From assembly GCA_022791945.1 (NCBI GenBank), contig JAAVZY010000039.1:1-60584 (forward strand): 60,584 nt of DNA, in the 5' to 3' direction. Below the pieces are notes generated by a model. That model saw only the letters and a program-made list of their open reading frames with translations. It ran no database searches and was not told the origin of the DNA. The stretch is from Oscillospiraceae bacterium. Lineage in GTDB: Bacteria > Bacillota > Clostridia > Oscillospirales > Ruminococcaceae. The position numbers and the translations under genes were made by a program. Positions 53,501 to 60,584 of this stretch are shown in pieces (the first letter of the stretch is position 1; each line of letters begins with the position of its first letter).

Positions 53501-55090
53501 ATGAACCTGGAAGCGCTGGAAAAAGGAAGATGCACGCTGGGGCTGGAGCTTGGCTCCACCCGGATCAAGGCGGTTCTCATCGGGCCGGATTATATGCCTG
53601 CCGCCTCCGGGGCCTATGACTGGGAAAACCGGCTCGAGGACGGGATCTGGACCTACCGCCTTGAGGACGTGTGGGCAGGGATTCAGGCTGCTTATGGACA
53701 GCTCCGCGCAGAGGTGCAGGAGCGGTATGGCCGGCCCCTTTCCCGGCTGGGGGGCATGGGCGTTTCCGCCATGATGCACGGCTACCTTCCTTTTGATCAA
53801 AAGGGGGCGCAGCTTGCGCCCTTCCGCACCTGGCGGAACACCATCACCGCCGCAGCCGCCGAAGGGCTTACCGGCCGCTTTGGCTTCAACATTCCCCAGA
53901 GATGGAGCATCGCCCACCTGTATCAGGCCATGCTCAACGGGGAGGAGCACGTAAAGGACATTGCCTTCCTGACCACCCTGGCCGGGTACGTCCACTGGCG
54001 GCTCACCGGGGAAAAGGTGCTGGGCGTGGGGGACGCCTCCGGGATGTTCCCCATTGACAGCGCTGCCGGAGACTATGATCAGGGCATGACGGAGCAGTTC
54101 GACAGCCTGCTGTCAGAGGCGGGCGTCTCCTGGCGGCTCCGGGACATTCTGCCCAGGGTTCAAGCCGCCGGCGAGCCTGCCGGAGCGCTCACCCGGGAGG
54201 GGGCGCGGCTGTTGGATCCCACCGGACAGCTTCAGGCGGGGGCGCCCTTCTGCCCGCCCGAGGGGGACGCGGGAACCGGCATGACCGCGACCAACAGCGT
54301 GGCCGTTTCCACCGGCAATGTCTCCGCCGGGACCTCCGTCTTTGCCATGGTGGTGCTGGAGAAGGCTCTCTCCCGGGTCTATCCGGAGATCGACCTGGTG
54401 ACCACGCCTGCCGGAAAGCCGGTTGCCATGGTACACTGCAACACCTGCACCTCTGATCTGGACGCCTGGGTGGGCCTGTTCGGGCAGGTTATCCGGGCCT
54501 CGGGGGGAGCGCTTTCCAAGGGAGCGCTCTACGATCTGCTCTACCGGAAGGCCCTGGAGGGCTCCGGGGACTGCGGCGGGCTGCTGAGCTATAATTTTTA
54601 TTCCGGGGAGCCGGTAACCGGCATCGACGGGGGAGCGCCCCTGTTCCTGCGCCCACCCCAGGCGGAGCTGTCCCTGGAGAATTTCATGCGCGCCCAGATT
54701 TACGCTGCCGTGGCGGCGCTGAAGCTGGGAATGGATATCCTGGTGGAGCGGGAGCAGGTGAAGCTGACGAAGCTGCTGGGCCACGGCGGCTTGTTCAAGA
54801 CCAAGGAGGTGGGCCAGCGCCTGCTGGCGGGCGCCTTGGGCGTGCCGGTTGCGGTGCGTGAAACCGCCGGAGAGGGCGGCCCCTGGGGGATGGCCCTGCT
54901 CGCGGCCTATCGGGCGGAGCGGGCCGGCGGGGAAAGCCTGGAGGATTTCCTAGAGAAGCGGGTGTTTGTTCAGGGGGCGGAAAGGGTTATCCAGCCGGAT
55001 CCGGCGGACGCGGCGGGCTTTGCCGCGTACATCCGCCGGTATCAGGCCGGCCTGGAGCTGGAACGGACAGTGTCCAGGCTCCGCCTATAA
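53501..55090 (+). CDS. FGGY-family carbohydrate kinase
   Basis: A 529-residue kinase of the xylulokinase/gluconokinase group. ATP-binding loop [13 protein letters not shown] (about 15-27), MHGYLPFD and the phosphate motif region [12 protein letters not shown], and [20 protein letters not shown] near the C-terminus. It should phosphorylate the sugar or sugar acid released by the neighbouring hydrolase. The TAA stop at 55088-55090 is directly continued by the mosaic element (GGCCGCGAGACG). Confidence 0.82.
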   Translation: MNLEALEKGRCTLGLELGSTRIKAVLIGPDYMPAASGAYDWENRLEDGIWTYRLEDVWAGIQAAYGQLRAEVQERYGRPLSRLGGMGVSAMMHGYLPFDQKGAQLAPFRTWRNTITAAAAEGLTGRFGFNIPQRWSIAHLYQAMLNGEEHVKDIAFLTTLAGYVHWRLTGEKVLGVGDASGMFPIDSAAGDYDQGMTEQFDSLLSEAGVSWRLRDILPRVQAAGEPAGALTREGARLLDPTGQLQAGAPFCPPEGDAGTGMTATNSVAVSTGNVSAGTSVFAMVVLEKALSRVYPEIDLVTTPAGKPVAMVHCNTCTSDLDAWVGLFGQVIRASGGALSKGALYDLLYRKALEGSGDCGGLLSYNFYSGEPVTGIDGGAPLFLRPPQAELSLENFMRAQIYAAVAALKLGMDILVEREQVKLTKLLGHGGLFKTKEVGQRLLAGALGVPVAVRETAGEGGPWGMALLAAYRAERAGGESLEDFLEKRVFVQGAERVIQPDPADAAGFAAYIRRYQAGLELERTVSRLRL

Positions 55091-55612
55091 GGCCGCGAGA
55101 CGCTGTCTCGCGCTCTGCGGTGCGTCGTGAAACGACGCACCTAGGAATTCGGCTTCGCCGAATTCTGAGATGCGCCGATGGCGGCGCATCGTGGACGCGT
55201 CCCTTTGGATTCCCATCTTTTGAGGGTTATGGGGGTGTGGGATTTCGGTTCCTTCCCCACTGATACTTCCTTCGTGGTCGATCGCCCGCCTACCCATTTT
55301 TTCGTAAAGAAAAAATGGGTAGGCGGCACAGACCGTACGACGCAGAAAGTCCCGGGCGTGTTCTGTTACGCTCGGGACTTTCTATGTGGGATGAAACGCT
55401 TTGCCCTGCTCGGAATCTCCCCGCCGCTTCGAAAATCGCTCCCAGCCTGTGCGAAATCGCAAGCGAGTTTGTGCTACGCTCACACTCTCTGCGCCGCAGG
55501 AAGTACCCCACCCCTTTTTCCGCCCTTAAAAAGCCCTTAAAAGGATGGGATTCCAAAGGGACGCGTCCCTTTGGCGGGAGCTCGAGGGCAGAGCCCTCGA
55601 GGTCTTCCCTCT
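55091..55612. repeat. Mosaic palindromic element after the FGGY kinase
   Basis: GGCCGCGAGACGCTGTCTCGC, GGTGCGTCG/CGACGCACC, GAATTCGGCTTCGCCGAATTC, GATGCGCCGATGGCGGCGCATC, CATTTTTTCGTAAAGAAAAAATG, the GAAAGTCCCGGGCG/CGCTCGGGACTTTC hairpin (about 55346-55383), CCAAAGGGACGCGTCCCTTTGG and CTCGAGGGCAGAGCCCTCGAG at the end. Confidence 0.87.
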
Positions 55613-55669
55613 GTGACGGGGTTCCCCGGCGCTATACTGTAACTACAAGCGAAAATTCCCCGTCACCAC

Positions 55670-55698
55670 TTGATTATTCCCGCTGCCTGTGGTATCAT
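55670..55698 (+). promoter_or_regulatory. Promoter of secG
   Basis: TTGATT (55670-55675), 17-base spacer, TATCAT (55693-55698). Confidence 0.7.
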
Positions 55699-55732
55699 AA
55701 AATAGCTGATTTATAGATTGGAGGCAGTTACT

Positions 55733-55987
55733 TTGAACGGATTGCAAATTGCAGGCGGTATTCTGATTTTAATTACAAGTATTCTTTTGATCGTGCTCAC
55801 ACTGATGCAGGACAGCAAGCAGCCCGGCGCTCTGGGCAGCCTGACCGGCCAGCAGTCAGACTCCTACCTGAGCAAAAACCGGGGCCGCACCCTGGAAGCA
55901 AAAATGGTCTTTATCACCCGGATTCTCCTGATTGTCTTTATCGCAGTTACCGTACTGCTCAACATTCTCATCACCTATATGAAATAG
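55733..55987 (+). CDS. secG: Preprotein translocase subunit SecG
   Basis: An 84-residue protein with two membrane segments (GLQIAGGILILITSILLIVL and FITRILLIVFIAVTVLLNIL) joined by a loop reading KQPGALGSLTG, typical of SecG. Start is the TTG at 55733, eight bases after GGAGG. A terminator follows. Confidence 0.92.
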   Translation: MNGLQIAGGILILITSILLIVLTLMQDSKQPGALGSLTGQQSDSYLSKNRGRTLEAKMVFITRILLIVFIAVTVLLNILITYMK

Positions 55988-55997
55988 TGTGCCGTAG

Positions 55998-56030
55998 GCG
56001 CGGGGCTCCTTTGGGAGCCCCGCGCTTTTT
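55998..56030. terminator. Terminator after secG
   Basis: GCGCGGGGCTCC-TTTG-GGAGCCCCGCGC followed by TTTTT. Also suited to end the converging sigma-like genes. Confidence 0.92.
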
Positions 56031-56050
56031 GTTCGGGAGCTTTGTTCTGC

Positions 56051-56335
56051 TTATCCGCCTGAGCCGCGGAAATCGTAGTAGCACATCCGATCCTGAATCC
56101 GTTTCCGGGCCCGCTGGAGCGTCCGGGACACGGTGGACAGGCTCACCCCTACTTCCTCTGCAATTTCTGTCATGGTCATCTCCCGCCCGTAATACATGGT
56201 AAGATAGGTGCGCTGCTTTGCTGTAAGCTGGCGGGTGATAATCTGCCGGAGAATCTCCACCGCCCGCTGCCGCTGGCGCTCGTTCCCCTCCCCGGAGGTT
56301 CGCTGCACCAGCTCCCTGACGATCAGATCTGGCAT
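56051..56335 (-). CDS. Sigma region 4-like HTH protein
   Basis: A 94-residue protein whose second half is an HTH of sigma-70 region 4 type (LTAKQRTYLTMYYGREMTMT, then AEEVGVSLSTVSRTLQRARK). No region 2 is present, so it is not a full sigma factor; such proteins often come from phage or integrative elements. Its start overlaps the end of the upstream gene by 13 bases. Confidence 0.7.
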   Translation of the reverse strand: MPDLIVRELVQRTSGEGNERQRQRAVEILRQIITRQLTAKQRTYLTMYYGREMTMTEIAEEVGVSLSTVSRTLQRARKRIQDRMCYYDFRGSGG

Positions 56336-56589
56336 CTGATCATAGCTGATTCGCCGCTGTCTGATACCCTGCCGCCTCCTTTCACCGGCTGCACGCCTGC
56401 CTTGGCGTACAGCTCACGCGCCATCTGGTGGAGATAGCTCCACTCCTCCTGCAACAGGTGAATCCGCTGCACCAGCTGGATCCGCTCCTGCCGGGGCGCG
56501 CCCTGAAGCTCCTGCCGGAGCTGCTTCTCCCGCTCCATCAGCGGCCGCGCCGACTCCATGTATTCCTCTGCCAGGCTCTTCCAGTCCAT
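56323..56589 (-). CDS. Small coiled-coil protein cotranscribed with the sigma-like gene
   Basis: An 88-residue charged, mainly helical protein (DWKSLAEEYMESARPLMERE, then RQERIQLVQRIHLLQEEW). No family recognised. Overlap with the sigma-like gene indicates translational coupling. The ATG at 56589 has AAAGGATG about ten bases upstream; ATG 56601 is possible. Confidence 0.5.
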   Translation of the reverse strand: MDWKSLAEEYMESARPLMEREKQLRQELQGAPRQERIQLVQRIHLLQEEWSYLHQMARELYAKAGVQPVKGGGRVSDSGESAMIRCQI

Positions 56590-56818
56590 TCGCTCAGACA
56601 TCCTTTCCGAAGGCTCTGCCTTCTGCTGTTCTGATTCAATGATACTTGAAGGAATGGGCCAAAACAATCACATTTCGGAACATGTATTTTTGAACAAACG
56701 CAGATTTATTCGCATTTTTCTGGTTTTGAGCAGGCAAGAAACTTGTTGCACACTATTTTTGCTGGGCGGAGGCGCTCGCCACCGGATAAAAAACTCCTGA
56801 ATTGTTTACAATTTTAAA

Positions 56819-56847
56819 ACGGATTTTCGTCTAATCCGTGCTATACT
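56819..56847 (+). promoter_or_regulatory. Promoter -10 with an inverted repeat before the CPBP gene
   Basis: ACGGATT-TTCGTCT-AATCCGT (56819-56839) lies where the -35 should be, next to TATACT (56842-56847). No recognisable -35, so an activator may bind the inverted repeat. The 140 bases before it are AT-rich with nothing else to call. Confidence 0.4.
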
Positions 56848-56876
56848 GGTTCCTATAGAAAAGACTGCTGTCGGAA

Positions 56877-57935
56877 ATGCAGGCGGAAGGGCAGGTGCGG
56901 ACACCGTTGATGAAGGAAAAACCGGAACGAACGGAAACCTATATACCAGGACTGGGCCTGGTGCAGCAGGCAGGCGGCTCCGCCGACGATATCCGCAGGA
57001 TGTCCAACCTGCTGAGCCTGCTTCTGCTGTGTTATCCGCTGCTGGTTCGGCTGTTCCGGATGCCGCTGACCTATCTGGCCTATCTGCTGGGCTTTTCCGT
57101 CCGAATCAATCCTCTGACGGGGCTGGTCATCCAGACCGCCTCTGTGCGGACGGCAGTCTCCGCCCTGACGGAAGTGGTTTCCCTGGGAATTCTGATGCTT
57201 CTGGTACTGGGACTGTATTACCGGCCCATCTCTCAGGGGCGCATATTCCGCCGGCCTCAAAAGGGCGTGCTTCCTCTGGCCTTCCCCATGCTGCTTGCAA
57301 GCGGGACTATGGCGGTGATCTGCGCCTTTCTCCTCAGCCGCATGATGGGCTCTGTGGGACTGGTGGTCTATCTGAACCAGGAGCCCATTTACGGCTTTTC
57401 CCCGGAGGTAGCCGCCTCTCTGGCGGCGGGGCTTCTGCTGGCGCTCTTTCAGGAGCTGCTGTTCCGGGGGGTAATCCTGACCGCTCTGCGGCAGTTTGGC
57501 GATACCTTCGCGGTGCTGATCTCTGCGGTACTTTTTGCGGTGTGGTGCAGCGGAGTAGTGGAGGCGGTGTACGGTTTTCTCTTTGGGGTGTGCGCGGCCT
57601 ATTTTGTCATCCGTTCCGGCAGCGTGTACACGGCAATGCTGGGCCGGGCGGGTCTGCTGATTCTGCTGGAGCTCTTCCGGCTGATCCGGGGACTGCTGAA
57701 TCCCAGGGAGGCGCAGCTGGCGCTCATCGGCGGGGGGCTGCTTCTGGCCCTGCTGGCCTTGGCTGCGTATCTGCGGTTTATCCGGCTGGATCCCTGTGCC
57801 TTCCGTCTTGCTCCTGCGGAGGGGGCGCTGAGCACCCGTGCCCGGCTGGGAGCCTTCTGCGGGAGCGTCTGCTTCCTGCTATTCCTGCTTGGGCTGCTTT
57901 ATCGGACGGTGGCGACCGTCCAGGTCATAGGATAG
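56877..57935 (+). CDS. CPBP-like membrane protein with lost catalytic residues
   Basis: A 352-residue protein with about eight membrane segments and the sequence plan of CPBP intramembrane proteases. The first motif reads LFQELLFRGV, with Gln in place of the first Glu of EExxxR; the second motif, normally FxxxH, is FAVWCSG; and the third (usually an HxxxN-type segment) is MLGRAGLL. All metal-binding His are missing, so proteolysis is improbable; a scaffold role is possible. Start could also be ATG 56910. tadA follows 12 bases later. Confidence 0.7.
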   Translation: MQAEGQVRTPLMKEKPERTETYIPGLGLVQQAGGSADDIRRMSNLLSLLLLCYPLLVRLFRMPLTYLAYLLGFSVRINPLTGLVIQTASVRTAVSALTEVVSLGILMLLVLGLYYRPISQGRIFRRPQKGVLPLAFPMLLASGTMAVICAFLLSRMMGSVGLVVYLNQEPIYGFSPEVAASLAAGLLLALFQELLFRGVILTALRQFGDTFAVLISAVLFAVWCSGVVEAVYGFLFGVCAAYFVIRSGSVYTAMLGRAGLLILLELFRLIRGLLNPREAQLALIGGGLLLALLALAAYLRFIRLDPCAFRLAPAEGALSTRARLGAFCGSVCFLLFLLGLLYRTVATVQVIG

Positions 57936-57947
57936 GGAGGATCAACG

Positions 57948-58451
57948 GTGCGGCTTCAGCACTCAGACTATATGGAAATAGCCCTTCGGGAGGCCCGGCT
58001 GAGCCTTCCCAAGGATGTGCCCGTAGGGTGTGTGATTGTCCGGGAGGGGCAGCTTGTGGGACGGGGGCACAACACCCGGGAGGCTGCACGGGACGCCCTG
58101 GGCCATGCGGAGCTGACAGCCATCCGCTCCGCCTGCCGGAGACTGGATACCTGGCGGCTTTCCGGCTGCACGCTGTATGTCACTCTGGAGCCCTGTCCCA
58201 TGTGTATGGGAGCGATCCTCAGCGCCCGGGTGGATCAGGTGGTGTTCGGGGCCTATGATTCCAAAGCGGGCTGCTGCGGCTCCCTGCTGAATCTGAACAC
58301 CTCCGGCTTTCCCGGCTCGGCCCAGGTTCTGGGCGGAATCCGGGAGCTGGAATGCGCGGCGCTCCTGTCTGAATTCTTTCAGTCCCTAAGGACGAATACT
58401 CTTTCAAAATCACGGGCAAATTCGGTATGCGCGACAAGCCTGAGAAGCTGA
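57948..58451 (+). CDS. tadA: tRNA-specific adenosine-34 deaminase
   Basis: A 167-residue cytidine-deaminase-fold enzyme that converts A34 to inosine in tRNA-Arg. Zinc ligands H53 (HAE, with catalytic E55) and C83/C86 (PCPMC) are present, plus MEIALREARLS at the N-terminus. Start is a GTG preceded by GGGAGGA. The family usually ends shortly after the LLSEFFQSLR helix; here about 20 extra residues (TNTLSKSRANSV...) are read from a different, adjoining gene fragment in another frame, showing a recombination junction near 58380. Confidence 0.9.
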   Translation: MRLQHSDYMEIALREARLSLPKDVPVGCVIVREGQLVGRGHNTREAARDALGHAELTAIRSACRRLDTWRLSGCTLYVTLEPCPMCMGAILSARVDQVVFGAYDSKAGCCGSLLNLNTSGFPGSAQVLGGIRELECAALLSEFFQSLRTNTLSKSRANSVCATSLRS

Positions 58452-58804
58452 CCAGGGAGATGGCCGAGAAGTGGGTCGCCAACATGGATCGGGCCGACGG
58501 AAGGGGCAAGGGCGGTCAATGGACCATGGAGCAAACCAATCAGATTATGAAGCAGAAGGGGTTTGACTTTGACCCTGCGGTGTTTTACGCTGTCTGCAAC
58601 ATGCTCCACAGCGACTATTCCAAGACCCTGTCCAAGTATGGGGTGAGCACGCCCGAGGCTTACGCGGAGCTCGCACGGGACTGGATCGAGAATGACGACG
58701 TCGCCGCCGGCGAAAGGAAAACCGTCTGCCATTATGCGGATATTGTGAAGTGCAAGCCAAGGCCCGGAAGGAGATTTTTATCCTTTCGGGCCTTGCTGTT
58801 GTAA
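58370..58804 (+). pseudogene. 5'-truncated gene fragment fused behind tadA
   Basis: In the +2 frame relative to tadA the DNA reads KDEYSFKITGKFGMRDKPEK, then EKWVANMDRADGRGKGGQWT and HSDYSKTLSKYGVSTPEAYA. It resembles small proteins of unknown function found repeatedly in phage and conjugative-element regions of Firmicutes. There is no RBS before the ATG at 58427, and the frame is open upstream to 58373, so the 5' end is missing. The 3' end reads through a hairpin (about 58756-58793), so the natural stop is probably lost too. Confidence 0.5.
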
Positions 58805-58987
58805 AAAATATTTTCATTCCAAAATCTGTTCCAATTGACTTGGATATTTGAAGGTGACACTATAATTTACGAACATTTTACGAACTCTTATTCTAAGTTA
58901 CGTATGCTTGGAAGCGTTAATATATAGAAAAACCAATTGTAAAGCCAGATAAATACGGTGTTTTCTTAATCTGCTGCACTTGTGAAA

Positions 58988-59047
58988 TTAGATTCAGGTT
59001 CTAGTGAGCGCAAGCTCACGGAGATTCAAGTCCCTTCTTTCGTGCCA
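58988..59047 (+). other. 3' half of a tRNA-Leu-like sequence, probable attachment site remnant
   Basis: Anticodon stem TTAGA/TCTAG with loop TTCAGGT (anticodon CAG), long variable arm TGAGC-GCAA-GCTCA, a T-loop-like TTCAAGT, and terminal CGTGCCA resembling an acceptor 3' end. The 5' half (acceptor strand and D-arm) is missing and the T-stem pairs poorly, so it is not a working tRNA. Integrative elements commonly duplicate the 3' part of a tRNA gene, which fits the recombinase fragment immediately downstream. Confidence 0.45.
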
Positions 59048-59051
59048 AGTT

Positions 59052-59146
59052 AAAAGTTACATTTTAGCTCTGAAATAGAGCCAAAATGTAGCTTTTCCTT
59101 TTGAGTGACCTCCATGGTATGCTTGTACCAAAGTATATCATGGAGG
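59052..59146 (+). promoter_or_regulatory. Two hairpins ahead of the recombinase
   Basis: First, TACATTTTAGCTC / GAGCCAAAATGTA followed by CTTTTCCTTTT (59052-59098), a terminator-like structure. Second, CCTCCATG (59109-59116) and CATGGAGG (59139-59146), whose right arm covers the GGAGG ribosome binding site eight bases before the ATG at 59154, so it may hold translation off. Confidence 0.5.
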
Positions 59147-59153
59147 TTTTGCT

Positions 59154-60086
59154 ATGTCCAAGTATGTGATTGAGATACCGCAGAGTAAAGGCTGTGAGCC
59201 GATATGGGAGCAGAAGCTCCGCCGTGGCAACTTACTGCCTGGTCAGCACTTCCCATGAGGAGCAGCAGAGTAGTTTGGAGAATCAAATCATGTTCTATAC
59301 GAGATACATTCAAAGTAATCCGCATTGGCAGTTCGTTGCAGCCTATTATGATACCGCGTCCGGTCTGCGGGCGGACAAGCGTCCAGGGTATCAGCAGATG
59401 CTCAGGGATTGCAGAGAAGGGAAGATTGACTTCATCATAGTAAAGTCCCTGAGCCGGTTTGGACTGGATACATTGGAAACCATCCGACAAATTCGAGCTC
59501 TAAAAGAAATGGGTATTGGAATTTACATTGAGATGGGAGATATAAATATTTGAAGATAGATGATAGCGTTCTTGGCTTATATGCTGCGCTTGATCAGGAA
59601 GAAAGCGCATCCCGCAGCAAGAATATCAAGTTTGGGATTCAGCAGCGCATGAGCAGCGGAAGGGTCATCTTAAATCATACACAATTCCTTGGGTACACCA
59701 AGGGACCGGATGGGATTCTAAGGGACAATGTGTCTGGCAAGCTGACGGATGAACGCTTTATGAAAATGTCCCAGCGGTACGACGAGGAACAGCAGCAGCT
59801 CAAAAAGGACATTGAGGAATTACAGCGCCAGTGTGACAGGGAGAACGACCGGGCTTTCTGTAAGGAGCAGTTTTTGAAAGCGGTGCGGAAGTTTGTGGAG
59901 ATGAAAACGCTGACGCCGACTATCCTCCATGAGCTTGTGGAGCGCATCGACGTGTATCAAACCCAGGGCAGGGGAAAGAACAGGACGCAGCGGATCGTGA
60001 TTCACTATAATTTCATTGGTGTCCTGGATTTGCCGGAGGTAGAGAAATACCCGGAAAACGTGGTGCTGGACAGCCGCCGGGTGTAG
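59154..60086 (+). pseudogene. Serine recombinase pseudogene (resolvase plus DUF4368 ends)
   Basis: The ATG at 59154 starts MSKYVIEIPQSKGC and ends at 59258; the resolvase domain continues in a second frame (VATYCLVSTSHEEQQSSLEN, then KSLSRFGLDTLETIRQIRAL) to 59553; the third frame starts at 59550 and holds YAALDQEESASRSKNIKFGI and the C-terminal DUF4368 region. In VATYCLVST the Arg before the catalytic Ser region is Leu. The recombinase domain between GYTKGPDG and DNVSGKLTDERF is deleted. Two frameshifts plus the deletion mean an inactive remnant of a TnpX-type integrase. Confidence 0.85.
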
Positions 60087-60176
60087 CGATTGAGTATCTT
60101 GTAGGTAAGGCCGGGTAAAGGAAAGGGAGCAGCCCGAAAGCCGCTCCACCGGGGCAGACCGCCCCAAAGAAATAGC

Positions 60177-60204
60177 AAAGGAACAGCCTTTCGACTGTTC
60201 CTTT
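60177..60204. terminator. Hairpin after the recombinase remnant
   Basis: AAAGGAACAG-CCTTTCGA-CTGTTCCTTT; arms of ten bases, weak U-tract. Possibly terminator of both the recombinase and the tRNA-Pro transcript on the other strand. Confidence 0.5.
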
Positions 60205-60241
60205 ACATACGAGTGTTCAGTTGCGTTATGAACACTCGACA

Positions 60242-60317
60242 TGGTCGGAGTGACACGACTCGAACGTGCGATCCCTTCATCCCAAATGAAGTGCGGTACC
60301 AGCTCCGCTACACCCCG
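60242..60317 (-). tRNA. tRNA-Pro (TGG)
   Basis: Minus strand: acceptor CGGGGTG/CACTCCG, D-arm GCGGAGCTGGTACCGC, anticodon stem CTTCA/TGAAG with loop TTTGGGA (anticodon TGG), T-arm GTTCGAGTC, discriminator A and encoded CCA. Confidence 0.93.
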
Positions 60318-60529
60318 ATATTTTTCTTACAGAATCAGTATAGCGCATATGTGGCCATCTGTCAATTATCTTTGTCACAGCACAGGGCGATAGCATTTAC
60401 TTTTAAGTAGAAATGCCAAAAAGGAGAGCAGCAAGAGAGTATATACCTAATCTCCCGCAATTGTTATACATAGGTTTTAAGCTTATTCCCCAAATCCCTT
60501 ATAAAATCGGTGTTTAGCCAATGTTTTTC

Positions 60530-60584
60530 TTTACAAACATATGTATAAATGGTATACTAAAAGCAGGGAATTATACATATGTCG
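60530..60584 (+). mobile_element. Probable left end of an IS element with promoter, cut by the window edge
   Basis: TTTACA (60530-60535), 17-base spacer and TATACT (60553-60558) form a promoter pointing out of the window. ACATATGTATAA (60537-60548) and its inverse (60571-60582) flank the -10 box, and ATTATACATATGT (60570-60582) is the inverse of the motif that follows the IS transposase at the left end (255-267). An ATG-TCG at 60579 could start the transposase. The 60320-60530 stretch is AT-rich with nothing else to call. Confidence 0.4.

Noticed and set aside
976-55612. CRISPR arrays
   Set aside because: The repeated palindromes are not regularly spaced, differ in module order and have no unique spacers; no cas genes are present.
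58988-59047. Functional tRNA-Leu
   Set aside because: The acceptor 5' strand and D-arm are missing and the T-stem does not pair well.

Overview
The window looks like chromosomal DNA of an anaerobic, spore-forming member of the Clostridia, most likely an Oscillospiraceae-type gut bacterium. This rests on a very GC-rich coding sequence with Firmicutes-type ribosome binding sites and sigma-A promoters, a pyruvate:ferredoxin oxidoreductase, the clostridial yajC / TIGR04086 / SCIFF peptide / SCIFF maturase block, a SpoIIM-type protein, a CotJC/ferritin-like protein and a heterodimeric ABC exporter. Both ends of the window lie in what looks like the same insertion sequence family, which may be why the sequence stops there.

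Layout. 1-2.6 kb: IS transposase tail, a broken TVP38-type gene, a mosaic repeat, a methyltransferase stub translationally coupled to a fructokinase. 2.7-6.7 kb: a promoter, leader peptide and terminator ahead of a heterodimeric ABC exporter. 6.9-10.6 kb: threonine catabolism (tdh, a GNAT gene, kbl). 11.1-12.5 kb: tRNA-Ser and a decayed IS3 element. 12.9-18.1 kb: an EF-G-like GTPase and a MutS2-like ATPase preceded by its own promoter, 11-codon leader peptide and terminator. 18.3-22.9 kb: pyruvate:ferredoxin oxidoreductase and an amidase. 23.1-26.5 kb: an AraC regulator with a degenerate receiver and a two-component system. 27.3-35.0 kb: an oligopeptide ABC operon (oppA-B-C-D-F order) whose OppC-like permease carries a seven-repeat RCC1-like propeller. 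35.4-40.3 kb: small regulators (ImmA/XRE pair, cold shock protein, sigma-like protein), a TnpV-like protein, a polysaccharide deacetylase and a ferritin-like protein. 41-45.4 kb: YesL, SpoIIM, SCIFF maturase, SCIFF peptide, TIGR04086 and YajC. 46-49.8 kb: a multi-sugar ABC ATPase, a pseudouridine synthase and a DUF4830 lipid-anchored-type protein. 50-55.1 kb: AraC regulator, GH123/DUF4091 protein and FGGY sugar kinase. 55.7-58.5 kb: secG, two small sigma-like genes, a CPBP-type membrane protein without its catalytic residues, and tadA. 58.4-60.3 kb: debris of an integrated element (truncated gene, half tRNA-Leu, broken serine recombinase) and tRNA-Pro.

The most striking overall feature is a family of mosaic palindromic elements at roughly twenty intergenic sites, covering on the order of a tenth of the window. 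Each is built from a small set of reusable inverted-repeat modules, in both orientations and variable order; several end in a terminal repeat of the type GAGCCTRTTYARGATCTC. These ends abut stop codons exactly in several genes, and simpler copies look like intrinsic terminators. Separately, two genes (ABC exporter and MutS2-like ATPase) and possibly cspA carry sequence hallmarks of transcription attenuation in their leaders.
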